Assembly: GCA_030549495.1 (NCBI GenBank)
Contig: JAUIRK010000908.1
Span: forward strand, 372,001-436,000
Source of the DNA: Nectonema munidae
Taxonomy: Eukaryota; Nematomorpha; Nectonematoida; Nectonematidae
DNA: 64,000 bases
Direction: 5' to 3'
The notes beneath the pieces were generated by a model. It did no database searches. It saw only the letters and a program-made list of their open reading frames with translations, and was not told the DNA's origin. Shown one piece after another: positions 11,701 to 41,114 of the stretch. Position numbers and translations under genes: made by a program. Every line of letters starts with the position of its first letter. The stretch's first letter is position 1.

Positions 11701-13479
11701 GATTAAAAAGCAATAACTTTTTTTGCTATCAAGTTTACTTTATAAATCTTAGTTCTTATAATTGTAAAAAACCTTTTTATCTATATTATTCTTTTTTTTT
11801 CTAATAAGAAATTCTTTTTTAATCTAAGAAAATAGTGTAAATTTTATGAAGTTTTTGTATTTAGATGGCGTTAATTGTCAAGACTAATATACCAAGAGTT
11901 ATTTGACTTTTAGTTTTATGATTTAATGAAATATTATTCATATAAAATAAAGATTGATCATTTTTTTGCACAAAACCAGAGGAAAAAAAATTCACCCTTT
12001 TTACTATATACTCAGCCATAAATGACCTATCGAGAAAAACTTCATAAAAAACTTGTATACCCAATCAAATTTATTTTTTTTCTTTCAATGCAAAATAGTT
12101 TGAAAAAAAAATTTCATTTTAATCTTTGATTAAGCATTATATTTTTTTCTTTTTCAAAATTCAAGTCTAAAATTCATGTGGAATATAAAAACCATACTTT
12201 GTCTTGCAAGGGTTAAAAATCTTATTTGCTAATATAAATGTGTAAACAATTCCCAATGTTTTCCCACGGTGACCACTTTTGCTTGAAAATTTTGTCTTCA
12301 CTTTTATCATAAGTTGATTTTTAATTCCTTTTATTTCAATAATAATACTTCCCCTTCATATTCAAAACACAAGTCTTAGGAAATCTGCTACATGGAGTTT
12401 GAATTCTAGGAATTGTGGTATTTCATTTGCTTGATAAGGTCGTACCAAGATTGGCAAAATCAAATGTTCTTCAATCACACTCCACGCTCTCATTCCTTCG
12501 TCTTCGGAATTCAAAAAAGTTTGCAAGGATTTCACCCTTTCTCTAACTTCTGGGTCCTTGAAAATAAGAGCGTGCGTAACTCATTTGAATTTGCGTAAAA
12601 ATAGAAAGTATCGCTAGAGACAAAATAAATGCAAGGGATTGGCCGGATCAATCCCTCCATCTTCTACACAAACAAAGAAAGTATCTAATTGGTTAACCAA
12701 TTAACGTATCAGAATGATGAATCGTTTTTATTATAATTTAATAAAATAACCCTAATGATGTTAAAGTACTGTTCACTAAATGAAAATAATCTTATCAAGT
12801 GGTTCCCCCAATACTACGCCACTTCACATATCAAAATATTTAGGCACATAATTTTAGAGAGTTGAAAACATGTTCTATTAAATTGAGTAAATAAATAATC
12901 GAAAGATAAGTTTAGGTTCTTCATTTTGTCGATACGACTAAGTAAAACTATATAATCAAATATATTTTTTTTAAAATGCTATATAATAGAAATGATAAAA
13001 CTTCAATGCGAAATATTGTTGTTTCTTTGGTATAGAGTATTAATTTTTGGTCCACAGAAATGGTTTATATCTATTTTAATTGAATTTTAAGTATACTTGT
13101 TATGACTACTGCTTTGATAAAAATTGAAATATTTTGCATAAAAAGTTTCATATGTTTTTATTGTCCTACTCCTTGTCATGCGAGAATGCCACGAGACTTT
13201 ACGTCATACAATACAATTGTGGCGTAATGTGGGTAGATTACGATGATCAAATTTCGCTTCAATTTCTCCTAATTGTTTTTATCTAAGCCTGTGATTCTTA
13301 ACCCTTTTCACTCTATTTCTCCCTTCAAATTTTTTTAAATTTCTCCTGACTCCACGCTCATTTGTCTAAATAACGTAAATCAAAATCTATCTTAACTTGT
13401 ATATTTAGCTCTTGCAAAATCAACTATTTTTATATTTCCATTACATAATTTTGAAGTATTTTAAATAAGGAAAAGAAAA
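11701..13479. other. No gene; one hAT-end-like motif
   Basis: AT-rich and without a supported gene. GTGATTCTTAACCCTTTTCA near 13291 resembles a hAT terminus of the CAGTG(G)TTCTCAACC type. A partner-like AAGTTTGAGAAACACTGG lies near 14890, but the flanks do not match. Confidence 0.35.
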
Positions 13480-13655
13480 GTTTTATTTTTAGTAAGCATA
13501 TAGAGAAATAAAGAATACAGAGAACTCTTCTTTAGTCGAAGTGGGAAGTGAGGAGTTGTCGTTAAATATATTTAGTCGGCAGATGGCCTGGTGGTAGGAG
13601 CGTAAGGTATTATCCAGATGGTCTGAGTTCGATTCCTCAATTGTGACTATCATAG
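13480..13655 (+). repeat. Dispersed repeat copy 2 followed by a tRNA-like (SINE) head
   Basis: The first 90 bases repeat the segment seen at 1985-2100. They are followed by ATGGCCTGGTGGTAGGAGC (A-box-like) and GGTCTGAGTTCGATTCCTC (B-box-like), spaced as in a tRNA. The stems do not close into a clean cloverleaf, so I read it as a SINE head and not a working tRNA. Confidence 0.4.
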
Positions 13656-15600
13656 ATGAAAAAGTATTTTTAATTATAAAACTTCTTTTAAAAATTAATA
13701 CCCGATTCACATTTATTTTACACTTGAAACAATAAATATAAATCAAAAGTTACTTCATTCAATAAGAACTCAATTGTGAAAATTAGGACAGTAGAAAGTT
13801 TGAAAGTCTATCATGAAAATTTATGCTGAGAACAAAGTTAAAAATTATATTTTTATTTAATATTCTGAGAAATATAAACATTTCAAAATGATCAAATTAT
13901 AAAGATTAGAATTAGTAAAATGATTTTTATTCAGAAAAGAAAAGTCTCTACACTTGGAAACATTAATTTTCAGAGAAGATGGAGAGCTAATGAAAAAAAA
14001 GTCTTAAACGTTGGTAGGAAAAAGTATAAGTATAATACATCTAGGTATTATAAGAAAGATAAAAACAAGAACGATGAAAAGGTGATAACCACTCTTATCA
14101 GAGACAGAATATCTACTGGTAACATTTTTTCGCTTACCCTAAAATGGGTTTTTGCTTGATTCCTTCTCTGACATATATCCTCATCCTAATGGCATACTCA
14201 CTTGATATGTAAGCTAACATATAAACTTTGCAAAGCATTTAAAAATCACATTTCATTGCAATGATCATTATAAAGGTTTTAAAATTGCAATAACTTCTGT
14301 AGTTTGCAGACGCCATCGCAATTAAAATGATTGTAAAATTACTCTTCTACGTTATTAAGATTAAGAAACTGTTCGAACTGAAGTGTTGGGGATGCAAAAT
14401 GTATTGGAATTAAAAAAATCGGCTTAAAAATATTTTTCATAAAAAAATTTTTCAACTTGAATATATTTCCAGGTATACGAATATTCTTATTTATTTTTTA
14501 ATGATCTTTACACTGTTGTCTTCCCTTTGTTTTTATATCAAATCATACATGAGGCCAATTTTCTCTTAAAAAAGTATCAAATTGAACGCACAAAAATTTA
14601 GGGTACATGGTGGTCATATCTAATTTGGAAAATATTTAAATATATTTAAATACATTTATTGTTGGCCTTTTGTGTGCACATTTTTATTATATCAAATCAA
14701 GCACGGACAAAATTTTACTCTAAAAAAAATAAAACAATAACAGAGGAAAATATGTTTATATGTAAAATATCATTCTTAGGAGGTATAAATATTTTATAAT
14801 TAATTGATTATCTTGAATAAAATTATAAGGGGTCCTTGAATGTCTTGGGAAGTCATTCTTTAACTCTTTTAATGTCCCAAGAAATGGAAAAGTTTGAGAA
14901 ACACTGGTTTATACAGATATAGAGAATGTAATTTAGTGAAATTTGTCGAATGTAAACATGGAACTAGAAGGGTAACGAAAATAAAGTTTACACATCAAGT
15001 CATCATCATCAATATTATTATCATTCTCATAATCATAATCATTTTTATCATCATCACGATCTTATCCTTTTCAAAAGAGACATCTTTACAAAACAAAAAA
15101 ATGAAATTCACATTTGATGAACTTCGCTTCAAATTCATTGAACTATAAAAATAAATAAGTGAAAAACTCATTAAAAATCACCTTTTCTTAATTTATGCGA
15201 ATAAATTTCTATTTCATCCATTCAATATTTCACAAACTCAAAGAAAATCCATAATTTACTGATTTAACATTGCTATAAAACGGACTCAAATAAACATTAC
15301 TATGATACTCTTGCAACTTCATTCTCAAATTTCATCTTTTTGTTAAAAAATCAAAAGTTGCGTTAGTGAGTGTAACAGTAGTATTTTAGAAGTGTACTTG
15401 TATTACTCATCATTCATAGATATCAAATGTCAATAAGGCAGGCAACCAATCAAATGCTAGAATTAGCTATCTTATCAAATTATTATTAACTAACCAAATC
15501 ATTCAAAAGTTGTAGAACGTTAAGCAAACGGGAAAGAAAAATTAATCACGTTGTAATACAATATGTATTAGTTAACCAATTACACTAAACACGTATGCAT
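13656..15600. other. No gene; low-complexity tracts
   Basis: AT-rich flank of the proctolin gene. It holds an ATC/ATT-rich low-complexity stretch at about 15000-15060 and a hAT-end-like motif near 14890. Short open frames here lack any recognisable domain. Confidence 0.35.
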
Positions 15601-15604
15601 AAAA

Positions 15605-15660
15605 ATAGTATATATACAAGGATTAAATTGAATAATTAGCCTATTCTCTCTCTCTCTCTC
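15605..15660 (+). promoter_or_regulatory. Candidate core promoter of the proctolin gene
   Basis: TATATATAC at 15609-15617 lies about 110 bases before the start codon. A (CT)n tract (15644-15660) follows at the distance where transcription would begin, and such pyrimidine tracts are common near arthropod start sites. This is positional inference only. Confidence 0.4.
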
Positions 15661-15726
15661 AATCTATACAGATTTTCAAATCTCATTGAATACCAGCAGC
15701 TCTCACTTTGAAGACCTTTTGCAAAG

Positions 15727-15861
15727 ATGAACTTCTCTAACTCCCGCACAATCCCATTCTTCGCTCTTTTTTGCTTTTTCGCGATGCTGCTAATCAACCT
15801 CGGGGAATCTCGTTACTTACCCACAAAACGAATACTCAAATCTTCTTCTTTTGAACCGATG
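15727..15861 (+). CDS. Proct: Proctolin exon 1: signal peptide, RYLPT, KR
   Basis: 45 codons from ATG in the context GCAAAGATGAA. RYLPT is encoded by 15811-15825 and KR by 15826-15831. The remaining ten residues (ILKSSSFEPM) begin the spacer peptide. The donor ATG|GTATCT leaves phase 0. Base composition is visibly less AT-rich than the flanks, as expected of coding sequence. Confidence 0.9.
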
Positions 15862-17934
15862 GTATCTTTTTGAGTTTTTTCAATTTTTTCCAAGTGGTAA
15901 AGAAAGTTTTTCTGTTGAAATGTTTTTTACAACCAAATTTTTGTTTTTGATGAATATCTTTTTTCTACATATCCGAAAATAATTTCATTATCTTCTAAAA
16001 GTATTTTATGTTTGACACAACTCATCTTTGTGGCCGAATCACAGAACAAGTCTATATCAACTGATCATATGAATGAGATTCTAACAGTTTCTTTTCATAC
16101 GAATTTAAGTCCTAATTTTGGCGAAATTGTTAAGGAAGAGATAATTATAATTTTATGCATCTTCGCAAGAGGTGAAAATATTCTAAATTCGTCTAGACAT
16201 TAATACGAGTTAGACAAGACAGACGACTGAATACCTAGATAAAGTATAACATTTTGCTGTGAATTATTATATTTAAAATTCTGAATAACCTAAAATACTG
16301 AGAAATTCTATTTTCTTTCTTAAACATAAATTGTTAAATTTCTTTTTGGAAGCATATATCAAGGTGACTATTATAGTGAAAGTATTTGAATTTGTTTCAA
16401 AGAAATAACTTTGTAATGAACAGCAAACTCTCTCTTCTCTCAAATCTTAGAGTGTTGAAAATCAATGGACATTTCGCGTTATAAGAACAATGATGTCGTT
16501 TGTAAAATGTCTGTTATTTCGTCATAATACTACGTACTATGCCAAATCTTGTTAATCATGCTTCTCTTTCCATAATTATATAAGAGAGAAAATAAATTTT
16601 AAAAATTACCTTTGGCAAAGGAAGCAGGGTTCCCCATCCTTTCATTTAATCCTACACTCTAAGAAGTGCTAGTTGTGCTTTTGCAATAATGAATTTTCTT
16701 CCTTAAAATGTCATTTTATTTTGAAAATTGAGTAAACAAAAAGATTGTAATTTAAAAAATTTTAAAATTGCAATGAATATATTTTTATATTTTTCCTGGT
16801 AATAATATACCATGTTGTCTTTATTTTTACCGTTTCATTTTAGGAAGTTGGCAATGACAATATGTTTTTGGGGAAATCTGGTGACGTTTTATCGGCAGAG
16901 CGCTTTTACATTGAGAAAGACAATAAGTTGTATTCTTGCAAGGTAAAATATTCGTACACATATGTTAACACAAGCGTGTCTCGTTTCAACGACACAATTA
17001 AACTGGATGAGAGATGCAAAAATATTTACGACAACGTTGCATATTTATATGTATATTATTTACTATAAATCAAAACCTTTTGTAAGTTCTTTTGCTAGTT
17101 TGTTAAGTAGTTGATGTTTTTAATTTATAAAAATTTACAATATATTCAAAGGATAAAAGAATCATATAGATTCAATTTATTCAGTAAACTTCTAAGTTTT
17201 GAAAAAGAATCTGCTATAAGTTTCATCACAAATTCAAAGTTAAGACAATTTACTTATAATAATTTAGAAAATCAATTTTTTGCGTAAAAATTCAAGAGGA
17301 ATTTAATCTCGCTAACTTAATTTCCAGAATTTCAAGTTTTTTATGACATTTATAAAATTAATCTTTTATGCATAAAATTAAAAATCACTCTACTTTTGAT
17401 AACAAGTAAAAAAATCAAAATTTAGAAATGTTTATTCGTGAATTATTTTTCGCATTATATTAAATTATTTTTTTGATTTAATGACCTAAAAACTTCATAA
17501 AAAAGGAAAAAAAAGTCGAAATAGGTTTAAAACTTGTAATTAATATTATATTTGTGTTCGCAAAAAATTGACTTTTGTGGCAGTTTATAATATTTACACA
17601 TCTCAAAGTGCTGAGTGAAATGGAAAAATGTTTAAAATGTGTTTTCGTAATATTTCATTAAAAACAATTATTTCCAACTAAAATCAAAAATAAGGGAAAC
17701 GTGGAAAATATTTGGCGTCATTTCAAAAAAGTTAACTTGTTGACAAATATTTTAAAAAGATTGAACCATTTAGTTAACTTACGAATAAAATATGAAAAAT
17801 GTTGAGTATTAAAAATGAATTAACCCAATGGACATAAAAATAATATAAAGACTTTCGTAAAAATTGGAAAATATATACAAAATTTCGTGCTAATTTTCTT
17901 TTTATATTTTAGTTAGAAGTGTGAATGTGACTGA
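15727..17934 (+). CDS. Proct: Proctolin neuropeptide precursor (three-exon model)
   Basis: Exon 1 encodes a signal peptide of about 28 residues (basic-polar start, then FFALFCFFAMLLINL and GES). RYLPT follows directly, then the dibasic site KR. RYLPT is the exact sequence of proctolin, the arthropod myotropic pentapeptide of gut and skeletal neuromuscular signalling. In known arthropod precursors it also sits immediately behind the signal peptide and before a basic cleavage site. Signal peptidase and a prohormone convertase would release it, with no amidation since no glycine follows. Exon 1 ends ATG|GTATCT, exon 2 is 99 nt in the same phase, and exon 3 is tentative. With the preferred third exon the precursor is 83 residues, ending with cysteines (YSC-KKCECD). 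The peptide itself is certain in sequence; the 3' structure is not. No neighbouring gene shares its strand. Confidence 0.85.
16844..16942 (+). CDS. Proct: Proctolin exon 2: spacer peptide
   Basis: It follows a strong acceptor (polypyrimidine stretch ending TTTCATTTTAG) and ends at CAAG|GTAAAA. The 33 codons read EVGNDNMFLGKSGDVLSAER, then FYIEKDNKLYSCK. The phase matches exon 1 without adjustment. It is hydrophilic with no second copy of the peptide, as expected of the precursor's C-terminal part. An unspliced alternative would run on to a stop at 17066, which I consider less likely given the good donor. Confidence 0.62.
17917..17934 (+). CDS. Proct: Proctolin exon 3, tentative: C-terminal KCECD and stop
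   Basis: An acceptor-like TTTTTATATTTTAGTTAG precedes AAG TGT GAA TGT GAC TGA, which joins exon 2 in phase as K-C-E-C-D-stop. Using the AG four bases earlier gives L-E-V-stop. A third frame here stays open longer but does not match the phase of exon 2. The choice rests on phase and the neighbouring cysteine only. Confidence 0.35.
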   Translation, partial: KCECD

Positions 17935-18107
17935 AGGGATCAATCATTACAAGCGTATCGGATCTTCATCCGATCTAACTTTAAATTTAATATAAATTGT
18001 TTTTTTTTGTGTTTAAAATGACTTAAATTATGTTTTATATACACAATTAACTCCTTTAAATCATTATTATATTCATCTTCCTTACTTCTCTTCTGTAATT
18101 TCTTCAA

Positions 18108-18113
18108 AATAAA
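18108..18113 (+). promoter_or_regulatory. Possible polyadenylation signal of the proctolin gene
   Basis: AATAAA about 175 bases after the tentative stop codon. In DNA this AT-rich the hexamer is frequent, so support is weak. Confidence 0.3.
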
Positions 18114-18713
18114 CTTTTAAATCAAATTTTCATTTATATTCCCCCACGGACGTATTTGGAAGATGCTCAATTGGAATTCTTTGCAGTGAATTCATTACTT
18201 CACTCATGAAAACGTATCGGATGATATTATGCTTTCATTGGCATATGAAAGCAAGTTAGTTTTAAATGATATTTAAAAAACGTAAAAAAGACGCTATTTA
18301 CAGTATATATAGAATCATATAACATACTTTTTTTTTTTAAAAAATCCATTTTTCTTTACTTCCTTTTATAGTTGATAAAATGAGCAAATTATGCTGTATA
18401 GCAATAATTAAGCAAGCAAACGTAATCTAACTTTTTTATTTATAATTTGCTAATTTTTACATTATTCATTCATCATTTTGTTCATTAAATTTATTCAGTA
18501 TTATGAATGTCGGCTCATAATAATTAGCTAAATTTCCAATTTTATTGTAAAAGTTGGCTATTGTCAGCATTTTCAGTTAAAATTGATTACATGCCAAAAC
18601 AGTTCACGATTTTTAATCAACAATTTTCTATAAAGTTTTTTTTATCTGTTTTGAAGTTCATACATTCATTAAATATTTATTAAAATCAAAATTTTCACAT
18701 GTGCTTTTTGATA
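18114..18713. other. No gene recognised
   Basis: AT-rich flank downstream of the proctolin gene. No domain, repeat or RNA gene was seen. Confidence 0.35.
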
Positions 18714-18862
18714 AATTGGCAAGTTCGGTACTGGGTTTGGATATCGTAAGGTCTTGGGTTCGATCCCCAATTAAACCTACTTTTTTATAGTTCGATACAA
18801 GAGGCTCAATTGTGCCTTCTCGGTGAAAACACTTCACGGTTACCTTGTTAATGTCAAGGACA
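18714..18862 (+). mobile_element. tRNA-derived SINE, copy 3
   Basis: It carries AAGGTCTTGGGTTCGATCCC (B box), then ATAGTTCGATACAAGAGGC, CAATTGTGCC and GGTGAAAACACTTCACGG. It shares more than 60 recognisable positions with the copy at 4067, including the same head, so these two are the best-preserved pair. Confidence 0.62.
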
Positions 18863-19934
18863 CGGAGACACCGTAAAACACACTATTCTTTTAAGTAAAT
18901 GGAATTTAGGTAAGGCTGTAGTATCAAATAAAAAATTCTCATTTCCTTTAACAAAATGTTTTCAAGAGAACAATTAAAAGTTTTACTGTAAATTTTAAAT
19001 TGAACAAGTGGTCTTTTTCATCAAAAAATTTTTTACCAGCATTATTTATCAATTTTTATATATCCATACTCAAATAGGTCTTTTAAATAAGTGATTTGAG
19101 TGTCAAATCAACAAAAAATAAATTAAAAAAAAAACTTGACCCAAAAGGCGTATTGACAAAATGTATGTGAGTGAACATTCTAATAAACAAGAAAGTGTTT
19201 TTGAATGTAAGCTTCTCTTCGATCACTTTTCATTTGTATAAGACTCTTCATGATATATCACATAGGCTGTGAAAATGAAAAATACTTTTCAATTCATTAT
19301 CAAAATATTATTGAAACCACCTTTTAGTGAGTCATATTTTCCTCTGCTTTTATCAAGATGTTTTCTGGTATTCTAAAACTTTCTTTACGGGCATAAGTTT
19401 TTCCAATGGTTTCCCTTGAAAAGCTTGAAGACGGAACTTTCTCGGTATAATTCTTTATTCAAACGTTTTCATAGATTCATGTTGATGCGCAAAATTTGCT
19501 CTTTAGTTAAACCCCTTTTTCGTTTGGTCATTCACGAAAATTTCTTTACTTTTTAAAGTCTCACAAAGGTATGAAGAACAATGAAAACTGATAACAAATA
19601 TTGAATGATAAAAAAATAGCCTTAAAATAATGGTTTAAATAAAAAACGGACTAAATTTAAATTATACTATTCAGCAAATTGATTTTTTTTTGCTTCTTTT
19701 TCGAAAAAAAAAACATTTTTATATGTAGTTTTTGTGCTGAATTTGAAAATGTTCATTAAAATTCTTGATTAGCTACGTTTTTTTTCAAAATTTCGAATAT
19801 ACATATATTTGTTCTATTTTAGTTAAGCTGCCCCATATATTAACGAAATCAGTACAACTAAATAAAATAAAAAATGGCTTATTTAAAAATATTTATTGAA
19901 AAAACAAAGCTTTTTTTGATCAGCACGCCAAAAC
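18863..19934. other. No gene recognised
   Basis: AT-rich sequence with no supported feature on either strand. Confidence 0.35.
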
Positions 19935-20480
19935 ATATCAATTTTTAACATGCCTCATATAAACCTCATCCGATTCATCTTCAACAATTGTCCAACAGTA
20001 GTCTGCTAACATGGTTGGGCACCATTTGCCTTGACACCTTTTTTCAAAAACAGAAATGGTTTGATGGAACCGTTCCCCATGTTCGTCATTTACTGCTCCA
20101 CAATTTTCGGGGAAAAAATCGAGATGTGAGTGCAGAAAGTGCATCTGACGTGTTGCAATTGAATTCTTTCATTGCTAGCAATAGAGTTTCGATTACTTAA
20201 GGATGGTTGTTGGCTTTATGGTTACCCAAAAAGCCTGCACATACTAATTTGAATGATTCCCAACCTTTTTCACTCAGATGGGATGTAATATATTTTCATT
20301 TCTCTCAGCAAACTGAATATATCGTCACACATAATCTCTTTGTACAAAAAAATTTCAATAGTTTTATGACGATTTTTGAACACAGAAACTTTCACATCTG
20401 GTTGATATTTAGAACACGAATATGTAATTAATTTTATAATCAAATGTTAAAAAATTTGTCAGTCATCAAGTTTGGTGGCT
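19935..20480 (-). pseudogene. C-terminal copy of the arthropod LADYCW repeat-protein family
   Basis: The minus strand reads WESFKLVCAGFLGNHKANN, then AMKEFNCNTS, KMHFLHSHLDFFPENCGAVN, DEHGERFHQTIS and GKWCPTMLADYCWTIVEDE. I recall these motifs from a multicopy protein family, usually annotated uncharacterised, in many insect, crustacean and hydrozoan genomes. Its spread suggests a mobile element, but I cannot name the class. A frame change near 20145 and stops upstream show decay. A second, fuller and more decayed copy lies at 52925-54080. Confidence 0.6.
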
Positions 20481-22603
20481 TTTTGCTAAAAATTCTATGC
20501 AGCAACCCGCAAAATTTTTTACATCAACTTGTAGCGAAACAATTATGCAAAAAAATAATTGAGGAGATTGTTTTTATTTTAAGGCTGTAATTTTTGACAA
20601 AATGGGGTTAAAAATTTCTTGGGATAAAATTGCCGTCATTTTTTAAAGCCAAAAAATACATCAAAACTCAATATTTTTTAAAAATTATAAAATAACAAAA
20701 AATGTAACCGGTTCTACATGCTTTCATAAAAAAAATTAGAAAAAAAAATAAATTTTGGTTTTTGAGTAAAATTTAAAAATATTTTATGAATTTTTTGATA
20801 ATTATTATTATTACATATGTCTACTTAAATTCCAATAAAAAATCCTAACATCTAAATTTCGTTCTCAGATTCGAGTCATTGACCTCAGCTTCAAGCCATT
20901 CCACCATAACCATCAAACTCAGAATCCAAAATAAAATTACAAATGTGGGAAGGTACAATGTGATTGATAAAAAAATTCAAAAACTCTTTTCATCATCTAA
21001 AAAATTAACGTTAAAGTTGAAAAATCTTTATATAGATCACTACAATTAAAAAAGAATTATGCATCCCCAAATAAAAAAAAGGGCAAATGTGAGCTTTTTG
21101 TAGCACATTGTCCTAGTAAGAAAGTGTCTGGTAACGAAATGTCCTGGTACGAACACCCTTCCATGCATTCCAAGAAAAATTAATGCTTTTTAAATCTTAA
21201 AGGACATTCGATATTATCATACTCCTTTCAAAAATTAATACTAGGGTAGTAAGCTTAGAGCTCCGTATGTATTTATTCTACATAGAATTATTTAGCATTT
21301 TTTATCAAGTAAATTCTATTCTAAATTTCTGTGCTAGATTTCGTTCGGTTTAAATCACCAACCAAGCCATCTCATTTTATTTGAGTAAGATTGTGAAGCT
21401 CTGAAGTTTGTATTCTAATATGTGTTGATATAAGCTTTCACTGCCGCTCTTTAGCAATAGAATCTTTACATCTATTGATCTAAAATAAATGAGAAGTTGG
21501 TAAGATTAACAAAATGTACACACACAGGGTGTTAACTCAAAAGATTTTTGAATGTGAGAAAAAAAGAATATAAAATTTGCTATTTACGTATCTGTTTATG
21601 CTAACAAATAAAAGTTACTCGCTAATTAAAAAAACCTAATCCTTCTAAAATTTGACGGATCCAATCAAAAATTTCTGATTAAATAAATTTGTGCTTATTA
21701 CAAAAATAACAAGCATTGTGATGCCTTTTGAGTTTTCTTAATATTTGTAGTATAGAAAAAATATGCATCTTTCTCTAGCTTTAACCCACCTCCTAAATGT
21801 GATCAATTGCAATAAATTACATGGAAAGCCCTAATACTGGTCTCTTGATCTATGATTCTTCGCAATAAAATATCCCTAAACAGATAAAAACTGTAAAATA
21901 AAAAAATATTTTTTATGATGTTCAAAATAGATGAAATAAGAAAATTAATTTTATGCCTAAAAGCAGCACAAAGAACTCGATTATAAGCAACAGAAGGATA
22001 AATGTGAACAAATTTTTTATCTAAGTGTTAGATTGGCTAATTTGCGGCTAGCAATAATTTTGTCTTTCAAGAGCTGTTTTATTTTACCGATAACTGACAT
22101 AGCATCAAACTATTTTTATATATCTTATTTAAATACAATTGCTAAATAAAAATATAAATAAAAAGGTCTTGTATTTTTATTGAAAAAATAACGCTATTTC
22201 ATTGTCGGAAAAAAATAGTTTGTCCAATTAAAAATAATTCACAACAGCAAACTACATGAATACAGTACAATTATTATTAGTAAAGTAGGTATAATAAGGA
22301 TTCCCATCAAATAAGAATATTAATTTATACATTCATTAAAAATGCCTGGTATATTGGAAAAACATCCGATTTTTAATTTGATTTTCTCTTTACAAAAAGA
22401 GTATAACAAAAAAGACTAAAATTTAAGTCCGTTGGCGGTGTGAAAGAAATCTTTGAATACGCGAATAAAAATTAACAACAAACTCTAATACATTGCAATA
22501 AAAATATTAATATTCAATTTAAATAAAACTTTTTAAACATTTGAAACTATCAATCACAGGAAGAGTGTAAAAAGAACTGCGCGATAAAAATCACAAATGT
22601 ATA
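20481..22603. other. No gene recognised
   Basis: AT-rich intergenic DNA between the LADYCW-family copy and the SURF4 3' end. Near 21100-21160 there are motifs like GAAATGTCCTGG, reminiscent of the ACATTTGG repeat at 200-860. The SURF4 3' UTR probably ends here, but I found no convincing polyadenylation signal on the minus strand. Confidence 0.35.
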
Positions 22604-22629
22604 AACACACACACACACACACACACACA
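22604..22629. repeat. (CA)n microsatellite in the SURF4 3' UTR region
   Basis: About thirteen CA dinucleotides, roughly 120 bases downstream of the SURF4 stop codon. They would lie in the 3' UTR if the transcript extends this far. Confidence 0.75.
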
Positions 22630-22746
22630 GATAAGAAACAATGGAGTAAAAAATGTAAAACTGATTATGGATCAAATTTACATATTCAGATATGAAAAAG
22701 ACACGCGCGTGTGTGTGGATAAAAAAAAGAAACGAGACAATATTTT

Positions 22747-40943
<18,197 letters not shown>

Positions 40944-41110
40944 CTACGTGTGTAAAGTAGAAAAAAGTTCCAAGTAAAATTAAAAAATAAAAAATAATTA
41001 AAAAAATTACAACTCTTTAATTTATATTTAAATTTTTATAATTTTATAAATTAACCCTTCAAAATAGCTAAAAAAATATAAGAACAATACGCTAAATTGA
41101 AGTGAATATC
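40944..41110 (-). promoter_or_regulatory. SURF4 upstream region: acceptor-like sequence at the start codon
   Basis: On the minus strand GGAACTTTTTTCTACTTTAC, then ACACGTAG, runs directly into ATG. This has the form of a 3' splice site. It would mean a 5' UTR intron or trans-splicing at the first coding exon. No TATA or initiator stands out. Confidence 0.4.
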
Positions 41111-41114
41111 AAGA

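Noticed and set aside
13575-13655. Possible functional tRNA
   Set aside because: A and B boxes are recognisable but acceptor and anticodon stems do not pair cleanly. It reads as a SINE head.
13291-14906. A 1.6-kb hAT bounded by CTGTGATTCTTAACC and GAGAAACACTGG
   Set aside because: The two ends look alike, but flanking 8-mers do not match and nothing inside is coding, so pairing them is not justified.
16012-16203. 63-codon plus-strand frame inside proctolin intron 1
   Set aside because: No domain or splice support, and it lies between two in-phase exons.
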